From Sabethes cyaneus (Eukaryota; Arthropoda; Insecta; Diptera; Culicidae), in the NCBI RefSeq assembly GCF_943734655.1, contig NC_071355.1, forward strand, positions 53,716,949 to 53,780,948: a DNA stretch of 64,000 bases, given 5' to 3'. A program made the position numbers and the translations under genes. The number at the start of each line of letters is the position of its first letter. The first letter of the stretch is position 1. A model generated the notes under the pieces. The model was not told the origin of the DNA. It saw only the letters and a list, made by a program, of their open reading frames with translations, and did not search any database. Shown one piece after another: positions 35,125 through 47,574 of the stretch.

Positions 35125-35469
35125 TTGCGGTCGAGCAAACTAAGACCCCGTACAAAGTGCACCCTGTACAAGACGCTTATTAGACCGGTTGTTCTCTACG
35201 GGCATGAAACATGGGCAATGCTCGAGGAGGACATGCAAGTGCTCGGAGTTTTCGAACGTCGAGTGCTAAGAACGATCTACGACGGCGTACAGGAGAACGG
35301 AGTATGGAGGCGGAGAATGAGCCATGAACTCGCACAGCTCTATGGCGAGCCCAGTATCCAGAAGGTGGCTAGAGCTGGATCGATACGAAGGACAGGGCAT
35401 GTTGCCAGAATGCCGGACAACTACCCTGCAAAAATGGTGTTCGCCTCTATTCCGGTAGGAACCAGATGA
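35125..35469 (+). pseudogene. C-terminal domain of the same element
   Basis: CTLYKTLIRPVVLYGHETWA, VFERRVLRTIYDGV and HVARMPDNYPAKMVF match the C-terminal block of copies 1 and 2. A stop near 35011 separates it from the RT block. Confidence 0.8.
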
Positions 35470-35640
35470 CCAGGAGCCCAGCGAGCAAGATGGTTAGACC
35501 AGCTGGAGCGAGATCTGGCGGAGAGTACTCGGTGTCCGAGGAATTGAAGAGCGGTAGCCCTCAACCGAGTTACATGAAGAAACTTTGTTCAACAGGTTTT
35601 GTCTTAGGACGGCAAGCCACCTAAGTAAAGTAAGTAAGTC

Positions 35641-36369
35641 CCGGAGAGTCAGCTTCCAAAATCGGTTGACCAATTCTTGCGTCAGTTTTTAGTCCTTCTT
35701 AAGTACATACAAACTATTGTCAAATGGAACCCGAGATCTTAGTCCGTTACATGATCCTAGCAAAAAGTGGTTGGAAGTCAGTATCGGTAATATTTTCAAG
35801 CATTGCGGAAAACATGTACCGACCATTTTTGCTGTGTAAATTGATTACCATTTCATTAATTTTTTGACAAACAGCTAGAAAAAAATGGACTGAAGATAGC
35901 TTAATTTTTTTTGTTGTATGTCAGGGGTTTGGTTTTCCGGTTTTGCTAACATATTAGCGAGAATTTCATGCCACATCGTTTTATAGATTTGGATTTTAGC
36001 CTAGCGAAGTTGTACTTGTCAGTCCATACGTGGCGCTCCCACACTCCGCCCATATGTGGTGAAGCAAGAGAAATGAAATTGTATTTTCTTTCGAATTGAT
36101 GTATATCGGTGAAACTTTTAAACTTTCCCTCTACCTTTTATTACGTTTCGGCTTACTAGCAGAAATGAAATTGCACGAAGTATGCGACGAGGTGAACTCT
36201 GCAGCAAAACATTTAAAATCTAACTTTTCCATAGCATCTTTACGTTCTGTGCTTGCTCCCTGCGAGTATATATCTCTGTCGCAAAATATGACAGCTTGTA
36301 TCACCCCGTCCAAGCCATATCGTTTCTAAGTGTCATTATACAAAGGTTAGTAGTCATGGAGTGAAAAAT
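35641..36369. other. Intronic sequence, nothing recognised
   Basis: AT-rich, no repeats or domains seen. Confidence 0.5.
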
Positions 36370-36936
<567 letters not shown>

Positions 36937-36945
36937 CAGCAGCAG

Positions 36946-37729
36946 CGTATGGTAGCGTGTGTTAAGCAAGTGAGGAGAAGCACCTAGCACTTTTTGCATC
37001 TCGATATAAGTGAAAGGACGAGCGTAGGCAGTTTAGTGAGACAGAGGCGAGGCTTTTGGATTGCTGACTACATCGCAGGCTTTTATTGTAAATATTTCTT
37101 AGACTAACGATACCACAGTTCGTTAATTACTGTATTACTGTATTTTAGATCTTGATGATGTTCAAAGATGATAGATTGTGCTGCTTCTTAGCCTTAGCCT
37201 GCTTCTTGTAATTCCGGATTTTATAGACGCTGGTATGTTGGATAGCAGTACAATCTCATCTGCTTAATTTTGAGCGATCCACAATTCACAATTTATGATT
37301 TCAAGATTCAGGATTCCAACTGGGCACTGCTACTTTCGTTGAGTCGAGGTGTTCTCACGTTCACGATGAATTTTGATGCGATCCTCCGTAGAAGCGCAAG
37401 ATGTGAAGAGTAGTTTTGCGGATCAATAATTGCCTCTCCAAGTCTGAGGTGTAACAGTAAATGAGGTCGCATTTGCTCCGCAGTAGCGACATTTGTATAT
37501 AATTACTCTTTCGTTCGAACAATCCTAGAAAGTACAGCTATTCTGCTATTGTAGTTTTCTCCTCGCAATGTTCTGTGCACTTTGCCGTTACCTTACCCTC
37601 AAAATCTTCTGCTTTATCACAAATACTGCAAACTGATCAACCTTGAAACTTGAACCAGATGCCAGAAAAGATGACACCAAGCTGGAGTGTTTAAGGAAGA
37701 CTTCATACGAACTTTACCGCTTTTGTGAA
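36946..37729. other. Intronic sequence, nothing firmly recognised
   Basis: Could include remnants of the LTR element whose integrase scrap follows, but no long terminal repeat was identified. Confidence 0.35.
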
Positions 37730-37731
37730 AT

Positions 37732-37880
37732 ATGCGTGCAATGCGTACTTGTGTCGCATGTTGTGCGAAAAAATGCGATACCGTGGAAATTTATCACATT
37801 CGGTTTCCCCATTTAGGAGGGCTATGGGAGTCCCCTGCAAAGTCAGTCAAGTTCAAAGAAATTGGCAACCAGTATATTAC
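37732..37880 (+). pseudogene. BEL/Pao-type integrase fragment
   Basis: The frame contains IRFPHLGGLWESPAKSVKF, closely resembling the PPxAPHFGGLWExAVKS signature of BEL/Pao integrases. Only about 50 codons are recognisable, and no protease, RT or terminal repeat was found around it. Confidence 0.6.
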
Positions 37881-37981
37881 TGAACACCTGAACCATGATA
37901 GCAAAGAAAGTAACTTTATTGATGCTATCTTGTTTGCTATCTTCGTTTCTATCTAAATCGTTGCACATTTTGACGGGTCCC

Positions 37982-38690
37982 CTACTGCATCATTGACGCC
38001 TGCGCTGCATTCTTCTCGTTTAACATTCTCTTGCATACCTCGTCGAACCAGTCGTTACGTCGACTCCTTTGAGTGAATCCAATCACACCTTTCGCTGTGC
38101 TATTGATGGCGCAGTCCTCGAAAAGGACTTCGTTTAGCTCTCCCTCAGCCGGCAGTGCAGCCTCAAGGCATTGCGCGTACTCAGTAGCGACCTCAGGTAG
38201 TTTGAGTCTTTCCAAATTGTACCGTGGCAGGTGACGGTACCGAACAACGGAAAGTCTTTGGTGCACTTTAATCATCAAAAGGTAGTGGTCAGAGTCAATA
38301 GGTTCTAACATCGATGTTATTCGAGAAGTGCCTTCCATCAATCAAAACATTGTCGATTTGCGAGTCCGTCCCTTATAGTGATCTCTAGGTGATCGATATG
38401 GGAGGCTGTGGATGACCGTTTGCAACGGGTGTGCGCTGAACTTTCCAATAACCACTCTGAATTCTTCCTCCTGGTCAACCTGAACGTTGAGGTCTTCGAT
38501 GACACTTTTGACGTCACGTCTTGGGCAGTTGTCATATTTACGTTCAAGCTGCGCGTAATCCTTTTTCGTTCCTTGGTCTAAGCCGATAATTCCGGTCCGT
38601 ATTTGCCCTATTTGCTTCCTGTACTGGTATGTTTTACGAATGTCTTGCAAAGCCTGCACCAAGCCCCTGTGTCGCCGGAGGACCATTGTG
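37982..38690 (-). pseudogene. Endonuclease remnant, inverted segment
   Basis: - strand frames include YAQLERKYDNCPRRDVK, IEDLNVQVDQEEEFRVVIG (the expected GDLN Gly reads Glu), SHIDHLEITIRD, DSDHYLLMIKVHQRLSV and RRNDWFDEVCKRML. These are APE motifs in order with two frame breaks. Confidence 0.7.
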
Positions 38691-38798
38691 ACAGTACTGT
38701 TTAGCGTCCCAAACTGACAGGAGAACGATGAACAGCTGTAACTGTAGCTGTAGGAAATAATAAAACATAAAGATGAAGAATAAGGAATAAAGGATTAG

Positions 38799-39260
38799 AT
38801 AGTACTGGAGTAGAACTTTTTAAAATAACCCCAGACAAGCTGGCTAACTGTTTACACTGATTGACTTCTAAGATTTGAAACATAGAACGACTACCGTAGA
38901 AGTGCAAGAATGGAATTATCTTCCCTAGTGATCATTATTCTGAAAACCCCTGCAAAAGTCTTCCCCAAGCCACGATCCATCGAATTTCGCCAATAACCAT
39001 AGAAAGTTATCAAGCCAACTTCTTGGAAGCTCGCTCTACGGACCAAATGTTTACCTTCTGATAGATGCTCCAAAAGTGCCACGAATTCCTTATAAGCATC
39101 CCCTATTTATCGACTTCAAAGCCACATATGATTGCATAAACCGACAAGAGTTATAGAAAATTACGGACCAAAACCAAAGCTTACCGGGGAAGCTAATCAA
39201 TTTTTTCATGGCTAATCGAATGGAATTCGGTGTTGTATGAGACCTATTGGAGTCGAGCCC
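38799..39260 (+). pseudogene. Reverse transcriptase remnant, sense segment
   Basis: Degenerate + strand text reads ITPDKLANCLH, YQANFLEARSTDQMFT (joined across a shift) and PLFIDFKATYDCINRQEL, matching 34230-34640 of the element at 33263. Stops and shifts are frequent. Confidence 0.65.
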
Positions 39261-42239
39261 AAGCATAGTTTTAGAAAAAATTGAAAAGGAAATATATTAT
39301 CTTGATGGCCTGGTTGAGTTAGCAGTTTGAATAACAAAATTTATTGCCAAAATTCCACAAGATCCTAGCCATCCAACTACATGTTTGAAAAGATCAATTT
39401 CAATATCTAAATACATAAGTCTATCCATCATCTTTTAGTACCATTTTGTGAATAGTTTTTCTATCGCCTCAAATGCAACACTATGTTGTAGCTCCTTTTC
39501 CAGCTAGCTTCGAAAAATGCGTTCGTTATCTTCGAAACTATCTCAACTTTACCGGTTGACCCATAATGGATTCAATTTTAAAACCCAATTTCTCACTGCA
39601 ACACACTGCCCTACAACAGATGACAATTGGACGTCGACATCCGAGCAGATAGGCAAGCGCACTACTGACACGTTCGATTCGGCAGATCCTACCTACCTTT
39701 GTTACCTTTATTGTATGGCACATACATATAGAGACGTCCGGTTCGGTGGCGGCCAAACGACTGAAATTGATAGTATGCCATCTGTGGTCGACTGTCAGGT
39801 TACGAAAGGAAGGTGGTTCCGAGGATGGATGTTCTCCCAGCTGGGGACCTTTTGCATTTTGTAGCGTTGTGGCTGATAAATGAGATGATTTGCCGATACG
39901 AGTGGCAACCTATATATCCGTATGGATTAAATACATGCGAACTGGTTGATCTTCAATGGCCGTGGAAGAAAAGGGACTGTCCCGTTGGTTACGAACGACA
40001 TACGACGGGTGGGAGAGATCGTCGGATTGGGAAGAGTGAATAATTGATTGAGGTTTTCCGAACGAGCGGAACTGAATAGGGTGTGAAGTTTTCGGTTTGG
40101 GAAAGTTCGATTTCTCTGTGGACATCACCGGCTGGTCAGATGGAGTTCACTTCCATGTTTTGGTGACCAACTGATGGCTGTAATCAGCATTATGGCTCTA
40201 TTCTGTAGAGCACGCCATTACCTACCGGAATAGTGTAGTCTTCCACTATGTGTTGGAATGTGATTTTTTCGAACTCAGTGATTTATAGTCACGTTCAATA
40301 TAAAAATATAAAATATACTTACAACGCCAGTTATAAGGAAATGTCACAGTGCAATAACAATACGCTTCATAAGTCAAAAAAATCCTTGTTCAATCCATCA
40401 ACGCCAAAATATTACTCTTGTCGCCTGTCTCGACTGCCTTTCCACTTCTAAAACTTTAAAATAATCTCCACAATGGTGAACATATCTTCATGCCATTCAC
40501 GATAGGCGTGTACAGAAGAAGCGCTTTTGCCGTGTAGCCCCTGAAACATCCAACTCGACGACAATGTGAACGTTCGATGCGCTACACGATGACTCGCATG
40601 AATATTGTAACGAGAAAATTTCCAAGGCTGGCAGAGTATAATATCCATCGTATGCCGAAGGAAACAATCGAGCAGAAGGGAAAAATCATACATTTTTAAA
40701 CGCACCAGCTAAAAGTTTGTCACCGAAACCGGATCGGTTGTGAGTCAACCATTCGGTGGAACCGAAACTCCGCCTGCCGAAGGCGTCTCAAAGCGAACAA
40801 GTCCTTCACAAGTGAAATCAGAAACCTCTGCAACTGAGCTGAGCTTCGGAACTTTTCTTTGAGTTGAGTTGTTGATGAAGTGCTCTGCTGTGTATAGCGC
40901 GGTCGCTCTTTCTTCGCTGTCATCGACAGCCGCTTCCTAATAGGTACCTAATGTTGGAGTTGGCTGCACGTGTGAATAATATTGCCCTATTGGTTGCCAA
41001 TCAATGTCTTTCGACTGGGTGGATGCTTTCCAGCGGGCGACAAAAGCCGCACCTTGTCGTTTTAGGCTTCGGTGCACGGTGGGGTGTGTAACAGGAAAAA
41101 AACTCTTTTTTCCCACACTAAATTAAATACTGTTTTTCTTTCAAAAAATACAGGAAGTGTCCAGTGTTTGGCAATAATATAACCAGCAATTTTCGATATT
41201 ACTCAGCACTGTTTAAAATTCTGAGAAACACGGAAAGTAGCCCAAAAGCCCAGAATTTTAGTTGCATTCAAATAATTAAACAATAAGTTTAAGGGCCAAG
41301 GATTCGTGTTTCAAGGCAATTTCTTCGCGGATAATTATGCAACAGGAGACGACGCCTTCCAACCTACTGTGCACTGTAGCAAACCACGAAGAAAATACTT
41401 CATGCTGGCGTAGAGCTTCTTGATTGTCGACCTTATTTACGACGTAATTGCGAATACGTGCTTGTTTCGTAATACTTGTTGATGGGATGTGCGAATTTCA
41501 ATCATCAGTTTAATGGCTTCATTCTGGTAACTGGGTAATATCGAAAATGTGAACTGTAAGTGTAAACGATAAACGCTGTTTTATGTTACTGTGAAGCTGC
41601 GTGGGTGGAAGAGAAAACCTCCGTTTTCATACGTCAAGAAAGAGTGAAATTAGTACGCCTAATAAAGCAACGATCTGATGAATTCTGACGTTGTTCTTGT
41701 AAGTATGTATAGGCAATGATGCATATTATCAATGCTTATAAAACCACTCTTGGACAAATGGTTCCAAATGCACATTTCTCGAGCCAATATTAGGGTACGG
41801 GATGGTATTTTCAGCAGGTTTCTAAATTCAGCCTATTTGCCTCTACTTTCGCCAATAAAAATATTTTGTCGACATACAATTTTAATATGTTATAACAATT
41901 TTCTCAAGACTGTAAGTAATCTACCATTTTTAGTTCAAAGAACGTTAAAACCACCTGTTCTTCCTCTAGAACTAGGCCATAGGCCGAAAAAATAAATGCC
42001 ATCGCTTAATGGGCTGAAAATAGCTTCCCGTGCCCTATATTATTGTTAAATGGAAAGAGGCATTATCGGTGGCAAAGCAGCGTTTAATACAAGAGGTGAG
42101 TGTGTGGAGGGACCTGAACATAAACTCATGCTAAAGTCACTTGACATCGAATGGCCTGATTGATAGTAAGATTCAATCCTACACTTAGGTACTTGCTTGT
42201 CAGGCAGTTTTAAACAAAACTATCGAATAATCGGTTGAA
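39261..42239. other. Intronic sequence, nothing recognised
   Basis: Frames at 39517-39864 (+) and 40448-40923 (-) show no known domain. No tandem or terminal repeat was seen. Confidence 0.45.
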
Positions 42240-42440
42240 AGGAAGGGATGGTTGCTTTATTCTACGAGCTAATTTTATGTTCAGGACAACAATTCGGTCT
42301 TGTTTCAATATTCAAATGATAAAATTAATTGAAGAAAAAGGGGACTCTCACACTTCCACAACATTTTTTACTTTCAGAACATCAACTTGGTCTAGGTTCA
42401 GTCGAAACAAATAATGCTTAACCTATCGAACGCCCGACGG
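42240..42440 (+). repeat. Dispersed repeat related to 52500-52610
   Basis: TTTACTTTCAGAACATCAAC followed by TTGGTCTAGGTTCA resembles 52540-52570 and the tandem phrase inside the 1.07-kb inverted units (46869-47190). Confidence 0.5.
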
Positions 42441-42479
42441 GAAGTCGTGTCGCTTTTTTTGTTTCAAGTGTTGATCTGA

Positions 42480-43450
42480 ATTTACAAGTGTATAAACGGC
42501 TGATAATGTGTGCAAAACGTAACCACTTTTCGTTATATGTTCATTTCTCGTACTCCTAAAATGCACCTCAATATAGAAAATAAAACCGTAGTTCTACGTT
42601 AAATATTTGATCCGTTCTACCGCCCATCAATTTAACCCACGAGGCAGCCAACTTCCAATTAATTACCATACGTTCAACCGATGCCTAAGTGAGGTGTTGT
42701 CCTCACGAAGCATTTTTTGTGGCAAACCTTTGTCAGAGACACCCCTATCAAGAGTTTGTCCCTAATGGCAGTTTCTTTGAATTCTCTGTATTAGATCAGA
42801 CTCTTTTTTGTCAAATCTCTTCTTCAGCTTTTTGAAATTTGATAATTTCTGCAAATTCTAACGTCTATGAATCTCTAACCGGGTAAAGAAGTTTTAATTC
42901 CTCGAATACTACCGGCCCACTTAATGTATAAAGTCTTTTTAGTATCTACGGGGACATTATTGTATTGAAAAAACTTCAAGGTATACAGCCCTAAGGGTTG
43001 TACGAAAGGGTGACGTAGGACTGTGTCATATAATACTCATTATATTGATAACATGTTTTAATCGATGAAGTATAACTTTATGTCTGATCATTAAATCAAA
43101 GACTATCGTAAACTGCATTTCTGGCGTATGCATATTTGAGTATTTGTGAGTATCATTGTTTGAGTGTTTATTTGTAAAAGAAGAGCGAAATATTCTGATT
43201 TAATTCTTCATTGAATCAATGGTGGTTTTGAAAAAAACCGTTTGAAATTGTTTGGTGGCCCTGAAAAGAACTATGCTTGAGCTGATAGCACTTCTTAAAA
43301 ATCAGTACTATAATTACTGTTGCCAATATATAGATGGATGTCGCTATTCGGTTCTTTAGACTCTAGGATGATGGTTGCCCGCTAATACAGGAGTGATAGG
43401 AAATACCAAATCACTGTAAAGTAGAAATGGATTAGTTTTATCAAAATACT
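42480..43450. other. Repeat scraps with degenerate hairpin motif
   Basis: CGTAGTTCTACGTT near 42587 and GACGTAGGACTGTGTC near 43012 are degenerate versions of the hairpin described at 44570. Otherwise nothing recognised. Confidence 0.4.
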
Positions 43451-44055
43451 GACCGTTCGTCAGTGCGATCGTACGGTAAATGAGCAGACGGCGAACCTAG
43501 TGTGCGATTTTATAGTCACTGGCACTGCCGTTGCTACTTGTAAGCTAGTGTAGGTATGGGAGAAACCAGATCGGCTGCTGCTGCTGCTCAAATAATTATC
43601 CGAATGGAACTTAATCATTTAGAAAGTGTAGAAAAATCTTTCCATTCTTCAATTACTATAGTTCTTATAAGTGCTTGGTTCAGTGTTGATTTGCGAAAAT
43701 TACCGCCAAAATGCCATTGGGTTTGCCTCGAATTGTTGAAGATGACATTAATTGCCGCAAAAGTCCTTGGATTTGCCTCCAATTGCCGCCAAAATGCTAT
43801 CGTTTTTACCTCCCAATTGCTATCGGTGTTGCCTCCGATCGCTGATGTTGCCGCCAAATGCCGTTGCTTTCGCCACCAATAGCCGTCGATGGTAAATACT
43901 GACCGTCCGTCAGTGCGATTGCGCGATGAATGAGCAGACGGCGAACCAAGAGTACCATTTTATAGTCACTGGCACTGCCGCTGCTGCTTGTAAGCTAGTG
44001 TAGGTGGTGGAGGAAACCATTTCGGCTGCTGCTGCTTAAATGATTGTCCGACACT
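43451..44055 (+). repeat. Pair of ~150-bp direct repeats around a minisatellite
   Basis: 43451-43610 and 43902-44052 match from GACCGTTCGTCAGTGCGAT through TTTTATAGTCACTGGCACTG to CGGCTGCTGCTGC. Between them, GCCGCCAAAATGCCAT / GCCTCCAATTG phrases repeat with a period of about 27-60 bp. The 108-codon frame at 43556 is a product of this repetition. Confidence 0.7.
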
Positions 44056-44394
44056 GATTGAGCAAGCTATCGAACAACTTCGCATGTCTGCGATGGGGAT
44101 AATGCAAAATGTAATGTTAAGTGCATCGTGTGGCATTCACGTTGGCCATTGCCCTCTGATTCCGCTTGTCTTCGGGGTCGGTGTTGCCGTCAATAGCCAT
44201 CGATGTTACCGATTGGATTGGAAAAGGGGTGTGGCTTACAAAGTGGTCTCAAGGTTATCATTTGGATCCAAATCCTTTGGTGTATCTAATTGTCGTCCGT
44301 GCCTGTGAAGCTAGGCGATAACAAGGGAAATGTATGGAAAAATTCGACCTTGAATCTTTACACACATTTTCACTATTTAGCGTATAAAAAATTA

Positions 44395-44590
44395 TTATTA
44401 GTATGTTACTATAAAATTGCTGGACATTTTATCTATCCAACGACATATTAACTGTTATGTTTCGTTCAGTAGTATAGTAGCTATTAGCGTTTGAAATATT
44501 TCATTCAAACGTTACACTTCTATTTCTCGTTTTTACAAAGTGCTACCCAGTCCCAGTATAGTAAACAAAGACGTAGTCCTACGTCAAAAC
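44395..44590 (+). repeat. Dispersed repeat ending in the hairpin GACGTAGTCCTACGTC (copy A)
   Basis: From ATTGCTGGACATTTTATCTA to GACGTAGTCCTACGTCAAAA (hairpin at 44570-44585) this matches 56568-56740 in direct orientation. Confidence 0.75.
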
Positions 44591-44930
44591 CTAAGCCTTC
44601 AACATAGTTTGCAAAAGTTGCTCCAGGAACGTATGGCTAAATTGAACCTATAATATATGACGTAATTTCCAATAAAACTCCAGTAAAAAGAACAAATGGA
44701 ATCACCAAAATGGAAAGACTTAAAATTATAAGTCTCTCACCAAAATCGATGCAAATTTACCAATCAAAAGATTGATTCGGAAAGCCGCTTTACCACGACC
44801 TCTTCTACAAATGATTCAAGAAACGAGGGCTCACGGGTTAGGAAAATCAAGGTCAATTCATTCACTTCTCAATCCATATTGTCCCTCTTTTGGTAGGAAA
44901 ATAACGTTAATTTGAAAAGCAAGAAAAGAT

Positions 44931-46290
44931 TTGGTTTTCACGATTAAACTTAAGAGTCTTAATTTTTTTTCTTGCTTAGAAAATCTCATCCCCACCTCGT
45001 TTACCCAAGCCCTCAGTTACCCAACATCGGAAGGACAAAAACTTTATAAATGGCTGAAATCTTACCTTATTGACCGCACTCTATCTGTAAAAATAAGCAG
45101 TCAGGAATCACAATACTTCACAAACTTCTTAGACGTGCCACAAGGGAGTAATTTAGGATCACTGCTATTTTTACTACTCCTCAACGACCTCTTTAACGTC
45201 ATGCCATCAGGCCGATGTTTATTTTGATGACGACCCATAGCTATACCTTGTTGAATGTTCGACAGCTTGTTGCGTTTGGAGTGCTCGAAATTTGCTTATC
45301 CTGAGTGTGTCCAAGTGCTCTGTGATCTCGTTCTCACCCCAACATAATCCAATTCATTGAAATTATGTTATATATGGAAAGCCACTCGGCCGATTAACGG
45401 TAGTTAAGGATTTAGGTGCGGAGGTTGGAAAACTCGCAAAATGAATAGATACGCCGAGTATCGGCAAACGGTTTTTATCATGATAAAACAGCTACGCGAG
45501 TGGTTCAATTCACCTATAACAATGAGCAACATACACTCACGCTTCATAACATCGCTGAATATACGAATATCGTGAGCAACGCAAAAGTGCGATTTACCGT
45601 CTTCTGCTGCTTGTAAAGCCACTAACACTACTTTAAACTATTCCCTTTTCGTGGTAATATTATTTTGAATACTTTCCGGCGTCCCCGGGCATTCTATATC
45701 CGATAAATCGAACACACTCAATGTTCAATATTCAATTTTTGAACGAATTCTGATGTTCACATTGAGGTTCTGTTCGTAATAAAATTCATAGCTGATGCAT
45801 GCATTATCGGCGAGGCAGATATTATCAAATGATCACTTTTTCGCGAATTCTCCAACCACTGTTTAGGTGTACTTCTGGATGAATTAATGACCTTCCGGAA
45901 TCACTATTCCCATATCGTTGCACAAGCGCATAGAAATTCGGGGTTTATTATAAGACTAATCCACACTTTTTACGAGCATTGTATTATCTCCTTGTTCGTT
46001 CCGTAATAGAAGCTTCAGCTGTCATTTGAAGCCCATACATTGCTAGCTATTTGGTCAAACAGGATCGACCTTGGAAAAACCCAATGGAATTGCCACCATA
46101 TGTTGAGCGCTGTCACTTGCTTAAGATGAATAACTTGGCTAAAACAACCAACAACAGCTAATGCAGAGCAGTTTTTCTGGTAAAGCTGCTGATAGAGTAC
46201 TTTCACTAATTAAAAGTTATTAGCTTGGGCGTCTTAGCAGACTCTCGAATACCATTCCTAACTTAACTCGTAGGGTACTTTCATATTCTC
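44931..46290 (+). mobile_element. Jockey-type reverse transcriptase fragment, interrupted by a MITE
   Basis: The + strand shows KLYKWLKSYLIDRTLSVKIS and FLDVPQGSNLGSLLFLLLL (44931-45227), then ILSVSKCSVISF and VVKDLGV up to 45418. After the insertion come LGVLLDELMTFRNHYSHIVA and IISLFVRSVIEAS (45862-46020). The match fades near 46290. Decayed, several stops. The phase is restored when the MITE and one 8-bp repeat are removed. Confidence 0.75.
45419..45861. mobile_element. hAT-type MITE with 8-bp target duplication
   Basis: Ends CGGAGGTTGGAAAACTCGC and (complement of the right end) CAGTGGTTGGAGAATTCGC are imperfect inverted repeats. TTTAGGTG occurs on both sides (45411-45418 and 45862-45869). 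The 443-bp element has no coding potential. The insertion falls within the reverse-transcriptase codons for DLGV. Confidence 0.85.
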
Positions 46291-46384
46291 CCAATTAGGT
46301 AAGAACATTCCACCTAGAAACCTGATCTGAGAACATAATTTAGTATTTTTTTAGAAAAGGTATTCGTAAAACTATATTCGCAGC

Positions 46385-47474
46385 TCATAAAAAAATCAGA
46401 GGGGTTGTGTACAAGACACGACCGCATACATATATAGGTGACGCAGGACTACGTAAGTCTCTTTGTAGTGATAGTAGCATGTATCCATGCTTGTAATCAT
46501 TCGTTTCTTCGTGTATACATGCTATATGCAACATATATACATGCTACATGCGTTGTATGTAACATTTATCAAAGTAGTAACATTGCATACGTCCAATCCT
46601 CAAAAGATTTCAAAGTTATTTCAATGTGCATGTGGAAACAATTTAACAAAATCAAGAACACAAACTATTGCTTTCCTGCTACCTTACAGAAATTAATGAT
46701 TGTTTTATTACCCATGGTTACCCACGTTGAAGGGATTTTACCAATTCAATCCTATTTTATCAACAGCACATCTCTTCACTACACTTCTAATGAAACGGTA
46801 AGCATGCGTATTTATACAGAGTCGTATTATAACCGAACACTACAGCTGTAGCACTTTTTTCCAACACAGATATCAAATTCGTCTAGGTTTAATCGTCTCG
46901 CTGTAAAGAATTTGCGATATGTTGGGACAACGAACTTGTGTCATTTTTTCTGGCACACTACCCTAACACAGACATCAAATTGGTTTAGGTTTAATCGCGT
47001 TCGTAAGAAATCTGTTGACACGAGGGGGTTTTGTCACTCTTTCTGACGTACTTCCCAAGCAAGGACATCAAAATGGTCTAGGTTTAACCGCTATGTTCAG
47101 AAATCTTGTTGAAATGAAGAAACTTTGTCACTTGTTTTGGCTTACTTCCCAAGCACAGATATCAAATTGGTATAGGTTTAGACCATCGCAAAGAATCTTC
47201 CAACCAATCACGAAGCGAGAATTCTGGTAAAACATAGGTGTATCATTTTCAATTTTTCAATAGTTCAACATCAAGAATCCATACTTTTCTTCATTTGGGT
47301 CAATTCTTAGAAGATTTTCCAATCGATTGGTGTAAGAATATTGAAAATCGATCGGAAAACCGCTGAGTTATTAGCGTTCGAAACCTTTCATTTTTCGTGA
47401 CGCTCGCATTTTTCGATTTTTTGGAATGACACCCTATCTCAAAACTTGCCGTAAGACGTAGTCCTACGTCAAAA
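46385..47474 (+). mobile_element. 1.09-kb repeat unit, copy 1
   Basis: Nearly identical to the complement of 50981-52050. The outer end is TCATAAAAAAATCAGAG, followed by GACGCAGGACTACGTA (46440-46455). The inner end is GACGTAGTCCTACGTC (47455-47470). An internal ~95-bp tandem repeat lies at 46850-47190. A 137-codon frame (46438-46851) is shared with copy 2 in shortened form but resembles nothing known, and I do not call it a gene. Confidence 0.8.
46850..47190 (+). repeat. Four tandem ~95-bp subrepeats
   Basis: GATATCAAATTNGTNTAGGTTTA-like landmarks begin at 46869, 46971, 47064 and 47158 (spacings 102, 93, 94). Each is preceded by TGTCA...TT(C/T)TGGC text. The same array is present inverted in copy 2. 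Confidence 0.85.
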
Positions 47475-47574
47475 ATCATACCGTTTAAAAACATTCGTAG
47501 GCTTATGTCTTGCAGCAAATGTTGTTATTACGAAAACACATTCGTAGAACATTTTGCACCAAAACGCATTTGAT

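Larger units (their letters stand above)
33263..35640 (+). mobile_element. APE-type non-LTR retrotransposon, 5' truncated, with TAAG-type tail
   Basis: A + strand relative of the families at 681-3711 and 37982-39260. It begins inside the endonuclease domain and ends in a TAAG-like microsatellite tail (35620-35640). Two blocks are well preserved (34286-35011, 35125-35469), so this is among the younger retroelements here. No target duplication was recognised. Confidence 0.8.
37982..39260 (+). mobile_element. Non-LTR element with inverted 5' part (twin-priming structure)
   Basis: The endonuclease part lies on the - strand (37982-38690) and the RT part on the + strand (about 38799-39260), both from one family related to 33263-35640. 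Read along the + strand, the order is antisense from the linker back to the endonuclease N-terminus, then sense from the early RT. That is the arrangement expected when a second primer invades the template during target-primed reverse transcription. About 400 bp between linker and RT is missing, and the 3' part is decayed with no visible tail. Confidence 0.65.

Noticed and set aside
37982..39260. Simple explanation as two unrelated insertions
   Set aside because: Not fully excluded, but complementary domain content and twin-priming order favour one event.
46438..46851. 137-codon frame partly conserved in the inverted copy (51760-52002)
   Set aside because: The similarity is fully explained by the DNA-level repeat; the frame is disrupted in copy 2 and has no known domain.
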